This document shows positions 11,140-24,631 of a stretch of DNA of 64,000 nt, in pieces. The stretch covers positions 10,781,181 to 10,845,180 of the forward strand of contig NC_064036.1 of the NCBI RefSeq assembly GCF_932526225.1, read 5' to 3'. The translations under genes were made by a program, and so were the position numbers. The stretch's first letter is position 1. Each line of letters opens with the position of its first letter. This stretch comes from Nematostella vectensis (Eukaryota; Cnidaria; Anthozoa; Actiniaria; Edwardsiidae). The notes below the pieces were generated by a model that saw only the letters and a list, made by a program, of their open reading frames with translations, was not told the origin of the DNA and made no database searches.

Positions 11140-12186
11140 TTATAACGATGTCTCCCTTTCGACGATCTCCCTCGATTTTGACTGACTCGACGACGAACTC
11201 TTGTAGCGCGAGCTCAGCAGGCGATACGACTCGATAAACGCCTGTCTCTTTCGATGAACAAACAGCGAGAGTGTCTTGGAGAACTTAGGTATCCTTATGG
11301 AATACACAATCGGGTTGACGTACGAATTGCTGTAATGTAGCAACTTACTGAAGTAGAAGCCGTTAGGCGCCACCTCCATCTTCCCGTCATGGAAGAAGAC
11401 CACGATGTTCAGGATGTAGAAAGGCACCCACGTGACAACGAATACGAGCGTGACGATGCACAATGTTGTCAGCAGTATGTCCTGGTCCACGCGCCTGCGC
11501 ACATCCTCCTTCTCCACCTCGTTGCCATAGCGACTGACACTTGATTGACGCGAGTGTTTGCCTCCATGCGGCATTTTGACCTTCAGGCGCAGCCAGATGA
11601 GCGCGTACGCGATGCAGATCACAGTCAGCGAGGAGAAGATGAAAAAGATGACCAAGTAGAAGAAGACTTTGATCAGTAACACCTGGTACGCAAACAGGTA
11701 ATAGAACAACGATATCGTGGCGGACAGAGCCCAGGTGAGTCCAACCAAACTGTAGTACAGCTGATCGGAGGCGACGCGGTGTTTGAGAGGCCATAGAACC
11801 GCGAAGAGTCGTTCAATCGCGATCACAGTCAGGGCAAATATCGACGCAAAGACGGAGAAAATATCCACTGCCATGTATGTGAAGAACACGTGCGAGGGCG
11901 TGGCCTCGCCATTCCTCCAGTAAAAGACGAGGGTGCAGAGGTAGAGGGGCAAAGTGACCACGCCCACCATCAGGTCAGCACACGCCAGGGAGATAAGGAA
12001 GTAGTTGGCTCGCGACCGAAGCAGTTTTTTCCTCGTGAAGACTGCAATAGTGATTGAGTTTCCTATAGTGATGGCGATGGCGATTAGGCCGAACGCTGAA
12101 CACCAAAGAATCAAGTCCACTAGCGTCATTCTCGCGTCACGCAGTCCAGCGCTGTCAGGACGCGTCACGTTAGCGCTCGCTGGCAT
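11140..12186 (-). CDS. Class A (rhodopsin-like) G-protein-coupled receptor, single exon
   Basis: Intact 348-residue frame without introns, a usual length for a small rhodopsin-family receptor of the plasma membrane. Seven hydrophobic segments are visible, with family landmarks: GN in TM1 (42-43), LACAD in TM2 (Asp71), ERL in place of DRY at the end of TM3 (125-127), Trp152 in TM4, TWVP in TM6 (Pro255) and NPIVY in TM7 (291-295). The N-terminus is short with one glycosylation site (Asn6). The third intracellular loop is basic and Ser-rich, and the tail is Ser-rich (a run of five Ser). The Cys normally found at the top of TM3 is missing, and the second extracellular loop is very short with no Cys, as in melanocortin, cannabinoid and lysolipid (MECA-type) receptors. 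The ligand cannot be inferred. A second Met at residue 20 could also start the protein. Confidence 0.93.
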   Translation of the reverse strand: MPASANVTRPDSAGLRDARMTLVDLILWCSAFGLIAIAITIGNSITIAVFTRKKLLRSRANYFLISLACADLMVGVVTLPLYLCTLVFYWRNGEATPSHVFFTYMAVDIFSVFASIFALTVIAIERLFAVLWPLKHRVASDQLYYSLVGLTWALSATISLFYYLFAYQVLLIKVFFYLVIFFIFSSLTVICIAYALIWLRLKVKMPHGGKHSRQSSVSRYGNEVEKEDVRRRVDQDILLTTLCIVTLVFVVTWVPFYILNIVVFFHDGKMEVAPNGFYFSKLLHYSNSYVNPIVYSIRIPKFSKTLSLFVHRKRQAFIESYRLLSSRYKSSSSSQSKSREIVERETSL

Positions 12187-15100
12187 CTCCCTCGCAGCGG
12201 ACGGGTGCTTTGTTATTCCGCTCCTGCGAATTCACAAAACAGCACGGAGTTTTTTACCGTTCTAAGACTTCTCGAAGGGGATGGACGCTTAGGTCGTTAT
12301 ACCACGCCTGAAAATCTATAAAGTTAAATGAGTTTCTTATTGTCGTGACACTCTGACGCTGACTTATAACCTCAAGCGAACAGACGCTTAAACCGCGCCG
12401 TAAATTCATAATGTAGGTTTGGCCTCGGGGTCGAACTAATATAGCGATGGCCCTCTTTGATCAAACGTTTGCACAAATGTCTGGTCTAAAGTGGATAAAC
12501 AGACAATCTATATGCATTTGTCTGTTAATGTAGTGGCAAAACACCGATATAATTATACATCGTAGCAATGTCGTGAAAAAAAAATTTACGGTTTGTATAG
12601 ATATAATATAGATAGTGGAGTATGGCGAAACTCCACCCATTCGATAGATCGAGTCAGCTTCAAAATACTTCTCAAATTACTTGTAGGTTAACCTAGAAAC
12701 CAAGAGATAAGTCTTCCTTATTACGCCAGGGTTTTTTTTTTTTTCAACAAATCATCATTCTCTAAGCTGTAGTATTCATAGACAAATTCGATTATTCCTT
12801 CCATTCTACCTTTTTCACCAGCAACAAGTCTAGTCGATGATACTGCCTGTATCATGCGCGTAGTGTCTGTTTCTAAATTGCTTTTTGTCGGAGAGTCCAA
12901 CACTTTGACAAAAGACGATGTGCATTTAGATTCAGTCGGTGATAAGCCGGTCGTGTTGCCCTCCTTGGTACTAAAAGCTCGAGAATCTTCTGATTACGAG
13001 ACAAGTGCGGGGCAAGTGTGTGCAATCAAACAGCACTATGGTGTGATAATGACAATCATAACGAGTTGTCCGAGTTACGAGGCGAGCTCTGGACTAACAA
13101 AAGCGTTTCTTAGTAACAAGAGAAAGGTCTACATTTGAGTGCCACTTTTTGCTCTATAAATCTTAAATGTTCTTAAACAACTCCCGTAAAACCAACATTA
13201 CTACCATGTCATCAGCGTAAGGCTTGGAAACATATATCGGTAAGTATACGTGAATGGAACTAGACTCTCCTTTTTTAAAAATACCATTAAAAAAACATTC
13301 TATTTCATCTTAGTGTGGAATCAGAGGCTCACTTGCCTGTCGTTCCCTTCGTTGTGAAGTTAGACATTTGTGTGCAATCTCATACGCTGCCAACTCATCG
13401 CCAACGTTATATATCCCCGGTAATCCCCTTCAACGGTTCAATTCTCTAACCACATCGCTTGGACCGTGTTGACAAATTCTTGCATAATTTGGGTTCAGGA
13501 AAAAGTCCCTGGAATTCTCATAATCAGTAACACGAAACGCTGGTTTGTCAACTCCGTAGATTAATGGTAGACTTGATTTTAAAGCGCGTATTTTTTTTTA
13601 GATTTGTTACGGCGTCACCGGACTCTCTTCATAAGAGAAGTACCGGTGGCAAAAGGGTAGCATGTGTGTGTTCTAAGTGCTAGTTACGCAAGTAAGCAGC
13701 GATGACATGGCCTAGATAGCTCTAGATGGCGGTCGCTGTGTCTCTAAAACTACAGATGAATCACAACTGTCACTAGCGCGGCGAATATCACATCTTCCGC
13801 AGGCCTCTTCCCTTTCATGACACAACATATGCATTAATTCTCCCCTAAGCATCCGGGATTATCAAAATGGTAGCTAAGAGCAAACTGAATGTGTTTCACT
13901 TAGTTCGCAGTATTTAGGATATTTTTTTAAGTATCAAAGTCTATCTAGGGAAAGAGGTCGAGATGGTTAGATAAACATGGTTGGATTTTTCCGTCATTGA
14001 TAACAGGTTGATATTATTTTAGCTCGGGTAACAGTAGCTTGATAGAAAATTCCGTTTATGTAGCAAATCGACCCTTCGGATGTAAAGACAATGCGTCGGA
14101 AAACAAAAGCTAAAAAACGGCAGAAAGTTATAATCAAAACCCTGCATCAGCCTGTGTAGGAAATTAATAGATTTTTATCGTGTTTGGCCTCGCGCGCAAA
14201 CCCTCGAACCGAACGCCATACTACAGGGTCTAGGGGGGCAAAAGACCAGCCGGTCTCTTGTGAGACAAAATTATCTACTTGCTGCGCCTCCTACTAATTA
14301 AATACTGTGCGTCTGATGAATACCATTGGTCGCTATCTAAATGTCTCTCAATTTTTTCTTCTATTCTCATCTTAAAACATGGGAAATGGAAGTCACTGTT
14401 CAGAAACCACCTACGCATACTCAACGGCTGCTCAATCTTAATTTACGGCAAGTCTGCTTTCTCAATTCGAAGAATCGTGTCAAAATTTTAAAGTTTGCTG
14501 ATGTCCCTAATTATCTTCACAGTCTTGGTGATTTCCCTCATTTCACGCTTATTTGTACTCTATAGTTTATCATTTGATTCCAAGCAAAAAAAAAGTCGAA
14601 TTATTTTGTCCCACAAGATGCTATCTCTGTAATTTTTTTGTCTATTATTTTCTAAATGTATATTATCTAAAATTGAGCTTAAAAACTGAGATGGATTGAG
14701 AGCCAAAATGTCGTCATGCATATGTCGGGCAATGGACAGAGAAAATCAACCGTGTCATAGAAAATTATATCCAGAATAAATAAGTAAGCGAAATGATTGC
14801 AGAAAGACGTACTTTCCCTCGCTATTCTAAGTTAATTAAAGCACCGCTCTCAAAACGCAAACTTTTTTTTTATTAGAAGAAGCGTTTGGTTTAAAACAAA
14901 AAAATATCAGAAACTTTGCTGTAGATTAGCTTTTTAGTTGATAAAAATTGCTAGTCTTCTGGCTCTAGTACAGATAATTCATCAAAATTGTGTTAATTAC
15001 AAAGCACACAAATTTATGCGCGTTGTGTGCGAGGTTTTCCCGTTTCTTTTTAGAGTTTTCATTATTGCCATTTTATTAGTCAGAAGATTTCGTGTTTTGA

Positions 15101-18100
15101 TTTAGTGTTTAATTTATTGTTCTGTTAAAAGTTTAAAAGTTCTATTTTTAAACAGAAACACAATGCAAACGATCCAACTAAAACATTTTCGTGTCAATAG
15201 AAATATTATGGCGGTGTATTTTCTTTTCTTTTTCGGTTAAATTCGGGGTTTCACAAAACTTACAGAGTTTTGATTCGAAGCACTTACATGACCTTTATCT
15301 AAACTTTTTTGTGTTTTATTTTTCTCACCTTATTTAGACTTAATTTCTTGCTTCTTGTTTCTTCAAAAATCATCCAGGTCCTTTCCTTTACTGGCTGATG
15401 GTTTACATGAGTTCGAAGAGCAGCTCAAGCTTTGATGCTCACTGTGTTGAAAGTAGATGACACAATCTTAAGATTTCGACAAGCCAGATAAAAACCCTAA
15501 AGCTATAAAAGAGAGAGAAGGATATCACCTTGCCTTATGAAATTAAAAGCACTAAATCCACAAAAAATAAGCTTGCATTAGATATGCTTATTTTGCTTTC
15601 TTGATCGATGACAGTTTTCGCACATCCGTGTTACAACAAATAAACGGTTCTTTGGCAAGGCGAAGGCTCAAATCAATCAAGACAGGTGCCTTTAATTTGG
15701 AAATTTTGATAGTGATATGAATTGCTATCTTTCACTGGGAAATTGGGCTCCAGTCATCGTATAATTGAAGGATGTGCCAAAATCTGAAATTTGGATTTGC
15801 ACAACTTAGAACTCAATTCGGCGAATTTGGGAAATGCTTATTAGCACTGTCATGGTATGTTAAAAGAAATATCAAGAAGTAATTGTTTTTGGTAATCCTA
15901 TAAAGTTGCTCAGACAGGAAAACCGCTTTGTCTTTGGACAAATCAGTTCTCAAATGAGATCTAAAATGTAAGTACTTAAAGTATTCGAACATCACTCCTT
16001 TTATAAAATCCTGTATTTTATTTCGATCAGAAAAAAGAATCCTCTTGTTTGAAAAAGGGCAGTTGCTCAAAAGTCTATCTCAACTTACCTAATAGATGGC
16101 TTCCCAGACATATTAAAAACCCGGTTATCATATTTAAAAACTGATAAAGCAGTAAGTATATTTATCCAAAAAACTATTTTCTTTTTGCAGATTTGTGTTG
16201 CACATGTGTACCGGCCTCATTTCAAGGTTACACTCGAGAATCCATGTGTCGTAACCCCCAGTGACTCACGGGTAACGCATGAATGGTCGATTCCTGGTAT
16301 TTGAAAACCATGGAAAACCATGTGTTGAATGTCTAAACTTTTATACCCTGGAATTGTTTTTATTTACGCTGATATGCTCATTTATTTGATACCCATGGAG
16401 CAATTCTCCTAGTGCACTATTTTATAGACCAGTAGACATTGCGGGCTCAGGACCTCTCATCAACCTGATTTGATATGAATTAAAAACGTATTCAGAACTG
16501 GTTCGAGCTGGTGTAGTAAGAATGGATGTAATCTAAGTGAATTTCTGGGCCACGGTTTATAGAAATGTCCATAAATATTGTAACATCAATCGGAGGATCA
16601 TGTCCTGGGATTGCTAGTGATGTTTAGCCATGTTTTGATGTCTTGGTGACGGAACGCGTCGATCGGTGAAATCCTGATGGCGCAAAGCGCAATAAGACTG
16701 GCAGAGGCTTGAAAACAGTGCAAAAACCCCAAACTGGTATTGGTTTGGGCGTTTCGGCGAAGACGAATCCATTTAATTGATTGAGAGATTTTCATGAGAG
16801 ACAGTACCGATCATACACAAAATTAAACACAGAGCAAAAAAACATCGTTGCCGCCATGATCGGCGCCTGCGCAACAATATTCGAGTATATAGGGTAGAAA
16901 TACAGAAAAATTACTTGATGAAAAAGACAATACAAGTTACTGAGTCAGCAGTAAGGCTCGGGTAAGAGTGAAATATAGGAGATTTGCCATTTGAGTAAGC
17001 TAGGAGTCCACTGTAAATGATTTCAGAACGCCGCCAAGTCGAAGAACTCAACCTCCGGTGCAAAAGAATCCTTGAGATTCGCCCTCATAACAGAGAATGT
17101 TTTTTTTTTTTTGTTTGGGGGGGGGGGGGGGGGGGAGGAAAGTGCGGAATCCGAAGGTGCGAAATGCCTTTGCAGTATCTCAACGGGACGTTTATTGTCA
17201 GATTTGGCTTCATACCAGAGTGATCTAGCTTATGCTTTATAGTTTTGTCTACAAATAACACGTCTATTGAGAACCGAAAGTGGACCTTCGGCCGTTGTGG
17301 GGGGTATGGGCCTGGCATGGTAAAATATGGCCAGTAGTTAAACGTATATAAAAGATCACGGGGATTTCGAGCTATCCGGACTGGATGAAAATGATTAGGT
17401 CCAAATGTTTATCTGTACTTTACCATCGACCTCTCAGTTGCCAAAGAAAGCGGGTGAGAGAGCATCTAGTACCTTAAGCCTAATAAAGGAAGGGCTTGTA
17501 GAAATTGGACTGGCGAAAAACTCATGAAACTAAAGTAACTGTTAAAATTCTATTTTTGGCAAACTCGATCTCCCTACAATCGCAAATCACCTTACCCGGT
17601 GCCAATATGACGATTACAGCACTTATCACTTCCAGTAACGAGAATAATATGGAGTTGCATAGGCTCTTTACATGCGTTCTATTAATTACCGAAAATTATC
17701 AGCCAACGATAAGGGAAAGGCGCCACAAATATGTACCTACAAAAGTCTTATAACACTTAACTGAAAAGCCACCAGGGTAGTGTACTTACTAAACTGAAAG
17801 AGAGATAGATAGCTTCGAATTAACTGGGCCAAGCATGATAAGTTTTTATCAAAAAAGTGGATAGAACTAGATCCCTTAACTACATTCCCTCCATTGGAGT
17901 AATAAAACTTGTAATCGCCTAAACGATTTCACGGCCGCTCATGTTCAACTCACCTAGATCGTCAGAATTATCTCCCCTTAAAAAATACTGGTGAAACAGT
18001 AGCTCTCTGTGTTTCGCAAAAAGGAGTTGTTTTCAAACAAAACCCAGTTTCAAACAGCTAATGTGAGGCTGGTAGTAATTTACACGAGAAACGTTAATGT

Positions 18101-20266
18101 TTTTTAACAGATAGATTGGAAATTGTAACAGTTTATATCCTCAATATTATCAAAGTCCCGTGATTCAGTCCTTTTTCTCCATAAAGTATCAGACCGGGTA
18201 TAGAGTGACTTACCTTGGCTAATCGTTAACTGAAGTTCTCACTGGCAAAAACACTGCTAATTTCTAACTTCGACATTCCAATTACTAGACCCATTAACAG
18301 ATTCCTTGCTGTGACGGTCATATCTTCATAAAAGTATCAGATATGACTGCGCACGCTTTGTGTGCGTATTTCATCTTTACCCATTATGTTACCCACATGG
18401 AGTGAGGATGCACGCCATAGCTAATTGCCGATGATAGCCTGAGTGACGTCATCGCTGTTACTTTCCGCTTAAACATGCCATGAGCCCGGAGTTTTGTTGG
18501 TATACCAAATGAAAGGAAAGCGACTGTCAATCAGATGATATCACCAGTAATGATTACTTTCTTATACATCTCTGGCGTGATTCCTGAGAGGAAATAATAG
18601 TGGAAACCAACAAATAATCCGTGAAGTGAAGATGTCGCAGAAATGCAAAATATGGCAAAGCAATTTTTTTCAGAAGCTAGTGTAAGCGATAGGGCTGATG
18701 TGAAAAAAGGCATTACGCGGAGTAAAAGTTACAGAGTAGACGTTCGACAAATAGATGGTGATGATGGGTCACGATACGTGCGTTTCTCGTTTAAGAAAAG
18801 ATATATCACAATTATATATCATAAAAACAAATAAACAATAAATACAGTTCGCACCTCATACATCATAGACATAGGATTCAACCTCCCTAACTTTAACTCA
18901 GCTCTTTGCGTAAAGTAGTTCGAAGCGACTCTGCGTGAATCTTCCCCGCTCTTTATCAGGAAATTGAGTAACGGGATTTCGCAAGGAGAGAAGAATCAGA
19001 ATAGTCTACATAGTCAGCAACTAATATATATACATATATTATATGTTTCAATGCCATTTTACAACCGTTTGACCAGGCTCGTAATATCAAATAAACCTTG
19101 CCTTATTTGTTTATAAAGCCATTATTATCGGCCTATACTTTCTTGCTGTGCGTATATTGATTGTGAAGAAAAATGGTTTCCAAACTAAAAAAAATACGCC
19201 CAACAAAAACTTCCAATAACTTTCTTACACAAATGGTGACGTAAATTTCATTCCAATTCCCTTATTCCAAATCTTTTAACTAATCTTTTAAATGTCTGAG
19301 TCCACGTCTGTTACGCTATGAAACCATTAATAATTAATAAATACATAAATACAAAGCAAAAATTAAAAAGCCAAAATTAAAAAGCATGTTTTTAAAACAT
19401 TCAGCTCTGCCTGATCAATAAGAATCCGAGAAAAATGCCAATCAAACAACAACCACAACAACAAAAATCCGATTCTATCTTTGAACTCAGTCAATTCGGC
19501 GAATATAAGAGATGCAAATCAAAAAAGCATCATTTTGATTCGTAACTCTAATTTCGAAGTCTCGGAATAGTAGTCAAATAATATCGCAGCGTTAATTATA
19601 ATACGGGCAGTATCAAACTTAAACCAGGATCGGAATTTTCGATTGATTTAAAGCTCAGGGAATCGCAAGTGCAAAACCACAAAAGAGAAATACGGACAGG
19701 TGCTTGACAGGAAATGCAAATAGCAGTGGTTCAAAAAAAATGGGGGCCTGGGAAAGTGAGTATTTAAAAAAGTAAATAAAATTTAAAAACAAACTTGAGA
19801 AACAAACTAGAGTGGAACCTCGATTTTAAGATACCCAATATAAAGATATTCTTGGTATAAGAATTAATAAGGATTAACTCGATATTATCGATAAAACAGT
19901 GACTTAATTTTTGCTATATCTTTACATCGAGGTCCCACTGTAATATTAAGTCAAGTTGTAAATTGCTAAGTATAAAAGCAAAAGGTTAAAAAACAACCAC
20001 TGTCGAAATGTTACCTGAGGCGTTATTAGATATGCTCTTTGCAAAGTGTTGCGCTATATGGCCTCGAGATTTCGCGACCTGTGTAACACGCCACGCTCCT
20101 TTGACAATGCAAAAAGGTTACACGTCTTTTCGCTACGTCGCAGCTAAACACGACAACTGGCGCGACGCGACAACATGTCACACCATCTATCTCTGACGTG
20201 CATCGTATTGTCTATCTCTCAAGTCGACGCATCGCGTGACACATCAAATCAAAATGATACATATTG
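12187..20266. other. About 8 kb without a recognised gene
   Basis: This stretch lies upstream of the GPCR and downstream of DZANK1. Short open frames (for example 12854-13138, 18643-18834) show no domain, no partner exons and no unusual composition, and I do not call them genes. Visible simple sequence: a T12 run followed by a pure G19 run at 17117-17135, an AT-rich palindromic stretch near 19020-19045, and a small hairpin near 13617-13650 with stem CACCGG/CCGGTG. One small transposon (19810-19940) is listed separately. Confidence 0.5.
19810..19940. mobile_element. Small pogo/Tc1-mariner-type MITE
   Basis: A 131-bp element flanked by TA on both sides (19808-19809 and 19941-19942). The left end begins gagtggaacctcgat and the right end, read in reverse complement, begins cagtgggacctcgat; about 20 of the first 24 bases agree. 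CAGTGG/GACCTCG-type ends with a TA duplication are characteristic of pogo/Tigger-like non-autonomous elements. There is no coding content. Confidence 0.75.
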
Positions 20267-23200
20267 CTATTCGGCTGTGAATTTGGTTTTCTGTGGTTTA
20301 GTTAGTTTCTGGAGTAGTTCATCCCCTACGTTGGACGCAAACCTTTTAGCGATGGAGTCATGGCCAGATGACACTGCGAGATCATAAGGTGTCTGTCCCG
20401 CGTCATTCTTCAAGTCACTCTTGGCACCCAGGCCAAGTAACGCATCCACAAACTTTGCCCCATCACCCCCTAAGAGGACGGCAGTGTGGAGGGCTGTGTT
20501 TCCCTTGGAAAGATTTTTCGCATTTACATTTGCACCAGCGTTAACCAAGGTAGCAAGGCAGTCTAGGTGTTTGTTCGCGGTGGCATGGATAATCAGTGGT
20601 GTGCCATCAGGTGCTTCGACGTCTGGGTTCGCACCCTCATCTAGCAGCCTTTCCACTTCCTCTTCTCTTCCTTGGCCCTTGGCGCCCAGCTCTTTTATCA
20701 ATAAACGTTCAGATTCCTTAAGTTTTGGTACCTTACCTGTCTTCTGGCTAGTTGTCTTCTTCTTCACTTTCTTGCTCTTGCCTTTAGAATTACTCTGAAT
20801 ACTTCTTAAGCTTGTCTGACTGTTATTCAAACTATCTCTACTCGCAGTTCTCCCTAACGTCAGAGCTCGCAGGCTTTCTTCCACTGCCCTAGTTTTTTCT
20901 TTCCACTGTTCCTTCCCATCCCGCCGCGCATAAGTCACTGTCAGTGTTACCTCATCGCCATTAAGATCTTCGTGAACCGCCGCAGAGATGATCTTCCCAA
21001 GGCGTGGTTCACCAATGATACTCCTAAAGTCAGGGTTGTTCTGAGCGTGTGCGCGGAGATGCGAGCAGACGTGGTCCATCTGTTGTCTCCAGTATCCTTG
21101 ACCAGGACTTACTGCCGCTAGGGCGGGTCTCCTATCGCGTGATGCTTCAAGTCGGCCGCGCTCTGTACCCTCTAGCTCACTCTGTGCAGACAGAGCTTGT
21201 GAAGATGGATAGAAGAGGCCAACAGTTGAAGTTGCTGAAGGTAGAAAATACAATGCATTATTATGAGCATTTTTGCTTGAGATAGTCATTTGTTTCTTTT
21301 GAAACGATTAAAGATACAAACCAATGGTAGGCCATAAAAAAGTTCATACAATTTCAAAGCTGAAGTAAAAAAGTCAATGTTTTGAATTTTAATTGATATT
21401 TTTTGTCTACAGTATTTCCTTATTTTGAATTGCAAGCTGTTAATTGTGTTTTAACCATTTTTTACTGCTTGCTGTAGGTCCTGTAGGTGTAGGGAATGCT
21501 ATTTATAAGGGACGTCCAGTTATAAGGCAAATAAGTTGTTAGGCAACTTCCCACTACGCAATTGTCGCAGGTCGTTAAGCCTACTGGCTCTCATAAATAC
21601 AGTCTTCCAATAATTTTCAAAGTCATATCGGATAAATGTATAGATCTTCCCCCTTGATCTCTGCTGAATTGATTTGTCTGCAGTCAAATACAGATAATAC
21701 TATGAATATCTGCCAATATCTTCTGCAAGTCATTTTATTACATGTCAAATTTTACCTTTATCTTCTTTCTCAGCAAATGATGTTGGCATGGAAACAGGAA
21801 GCCAAGTGGCGCTATCTGTTCTTCCCATCCTCTCACGGATGGTGTCCTTTTCTACCAGCATGCCAATCACGCTAGACGCCATGCTATGCGTCACTCTTGG
21901 TGGGGGGTCTATAGTGCACCCGCAGGAGTTGCAGAAACTGGAGATGGAAATGTTGGTCAATATATGGAAGCAGGCTGATAAATAGGTGAATAGGTGAGGT
22001 CACTGTTACATATAGGAGGTGACTGTTACATACAGTATACAGTAGTAAGGTGAATGTTAAGGTAATTCCCTTGAATTGCACTGCGCACCCCTTCTGCGCA
22101 TTGTGGCGTGCGCTGTTTGTTCGAATTTTCCGGTATTAAGTGTGCGTGCGCGCCACAGTTGTACAAGAAAACACAGCAAAAGGCGCGCGCCGTTTTTTAC
22201 TTAAAATCGCTTTGACAGAAAAACGAAGTCGGTTACCCCCATTTTTTATTTGCTCAAATAGTTAAATATATATGGAAAAATGATATACTGAAAAAAGAAA
22301 AAAAGTTGGGTTGTAGAAGTTTTGTTATTTCTCTTAAAAGCCTTAAAAATACTTCAAAATGGTGCTTTTTAACATATGAATAGTGGCGAAAACAATGTCT
22401 TTTAGTGCGATCTCTTAAAATGTGATTTGTTTTGAACATTAGCTACTATGGGTTATTGTTTAGGAGATCGGATTTTGGCAGCTCGACAAACAGAACTTAA
22501 TTTTCTAATGACTATAGGCACTCTTTTTGAAAACTAAGAGTAGGGATTTTTCCTTGCGCGATCAGTAAAAACGCGTCAACACTACGCCCCTCTGTTGTAA
22601 AAACGAGTTCGGTACCCCCATTTTTTTATTACATTTTTTGAAAGCCCTTAACTTCAATATTGTTTATGCCAAGTCTAAAAAAATTCTGGGTTGTAGAACT
22701 ATTTCAAGGGAATTACCTTAAAGTACTGTATATCACTTCACTATATGTAACCCTCACATTATTATGCTATTATAGCATAGTAATGTGAGTACACATAGTG
22801 AACTGAATGTTAAATATAGTTAGCTGACTGTTACATATAGGTGACTGATACAGATAGTGAGGTAAGTATAGTGTGGCAAATGTTATAAACTCTTTTTTTA
22901 TAAGAAAGTCTAATTTTCAGTTGAGGCTGGGCCTTTCTTATTTTTGGGAAATTTTAAAGGATAAATATGTTCTGAACAATGTTCTTAAATATTAGTGTAC
23001 ATATTTAATACCCCATGAATTATTAGGCAGAGAATTCCAATAATGATCAATAGCAATAATAAGGTTTTGACTATATGAGCACAATTGGATTCTGCATTTT
23101 AGAACAAACCAGAACTAAAAAAAAACTTTTTCTGCTATTGGAGCCTCTGCATGTTCTTAGAATGTTCTTAAAATTTGGTGAAATCTCAGGCTGGTGGTTC

Positions 23201-24631
23201 ATATATAAAAGGTTCTTATAAAAAAGAGTGTATATAGTACAACATTGAAGGAGGTTGAAAAGTAGAGTAAGCTCCAGTATCTTGTCTTTAGAACTAGCAA
23301 TAGGTAATAGAAAGAAGATGTATTTTATGGTCATGACAATAGGATAAATTTAGCAATGTAGTCTACTGATGCCTTTTAAATTAGATAGCATTGACCTACC
23401 GTGAGAATGGTTTGTTGGAGGCCTCACACTGCGAGCACACTATTGGGGAAAGGTAGAGAGAAGGCTTCTCCCCGCACCAGTCACAGTATCTGGCATCACT
23501 ACTATTCACCCTTGTACACTTTGAACATGTTATAAAACTTCCCATGTCACTCTTGGGTATCGGAGGTGCATTAGTTCCTGAGTAGATCTGTTTAGCATCC
23601 TGAGGAAGTCTAGCTTCACAAGTCACACAGACCTTTAAGTCAGGTGGGTTGGCGGTACCACAGGAAACACAAACAAGCTTAGCGAGAAGCTTTTTAGTAG
23701 CTTGGGGCTGCCATTGAGGGGGAATAGGGACTTCACACACAATACAGTTTGTTGTGTTCATGGGTACCATTGAATGACAGGAGACACACATGCCTAACTT
23801 ACCTCCTTCTGGGGGAGGTAGGCGTGACTGCGGCATTGGTGGCAACGGAGAACCACACTCTGTGCAGAACCTTGCAAATGGATCTGATGGTCGAGCAGCA
23901 AAGCAAAAAATACACTTTAAATAATCAGTTTCTTGCTGCCTTTTTGTAACCTGGGTCTTATTGTCTGGCCCTTGCATGTCACGTGACTCAGCATCAATGC
24001 CAGCAAATGATTGGTCTGGAGTGGCAATGGTGGCTTTGTTGGAGCCAAATCTTGCAGACATGAATCTTGGTTCTGAGTGTGGTTTTCTAAATTCAGACCC
24101 TGTTTGCCCCCTCCTGATATCTGGGGTTGAGGTCAGAGGTCGTTTGGTGACACTTCCCCAAGCTACTGAGCCAGTGGCTTTGTTTCTTACATCCATTGTA
24201 TCTATGCCCCCTGAATCACCTATCAATTCCTCCATAAAAGCTCCAGTAGAATTCCTCAGATTTCCATTGGTCGATACTGACTGCATACTATTTTGAAGCT
24301 CGTCTGCTACATCAGAATAAGAATCTTGCTCGACTATAAATGTCTTGGTTACGATGGAACTCTCTCTTGTACCATCAGATGACGTCGCCATTGCTTTTAC
24401 TGTTCTCTTTCCTATGCCTAATACAAACGGCTTGTTGTACCTGTAAGTGCACTTCATGCCAATTTGTTTGAACGGTTCCGGTTTCATACCGTTGATGGTG
24501 TAGTAGATGATCGTGTCTGGAGTATCAGTGTGTAGTTCAATCGGCGTGGTAGTACCTATGATATTCTTTCGACCGCTTTCTGGTAGCCGTAGTGGCATAA
24601 TACTCGGTACTTTTATCATACCAGCTGTCAT
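20267..24631 (-). CDS. DZANK1: DZANK1: double zinc ribbon and ankyrin repeat protein
   Basis: Three exons in gene order: 24631-23400, 21937-21756, 21234-20267 (793 residues; phases 2 then 1, all in frame). Residues 1-100 resemble the chitobiase/hexosaminidase C-terminal-like fold found at the start of DZANK1 (IELHTDTPDTIIYYTING). Five CxxC...CxxC ribbons follow: 240/243-256/259, 282/285-296/299, 321/324-335/338, 369/372-383/386 and 399/402-413/416. The fifth is split by intron 1, and its second CxxC is encoded by exon 2. A lysine-rich linker leads to about three ankyrin repeats in the last exon (EGANPDVEAPDGTPL, NAGANVNAKN, GNTALHTAVLLGG). Vertebrate DZANK1 has been linked to ninein-like protein and dynein-dependent transport at cilia; the same role here is inferred. 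Intron 1 carries a TTAA transposon. The gene is head-to-head with EFA6. Confidence 0.95.
22061..22717. mobile_element. 657-bp non-autonomous TTAA transposon in DZANK1 intron 1
   Basis: Perfect 15-bp terminal inverted repeats (GGTAATTCCCTTGAA at 22061-22075 and its reverse complement at 22703-22717) are flanked by TTAA (22057-22060 and 22718-22721). Inside is GC-rich sequence near the left end (ctgcgcacc, tgcgcgcgcc) and A/T-rich sequence with repeated cccattttt and gggttgtaga motifs in direct and inverted order. No coding frame of note. Consistent with a non-autonomous piggyBac- or Kolobok-type element. Confidence 0.85.

Noticed and set aside
12854-13138. A 94-codon frame upstream of the GPCR
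   Set aside because: No domain, no conserved motif and no splice partners; length is within chance for this composition.
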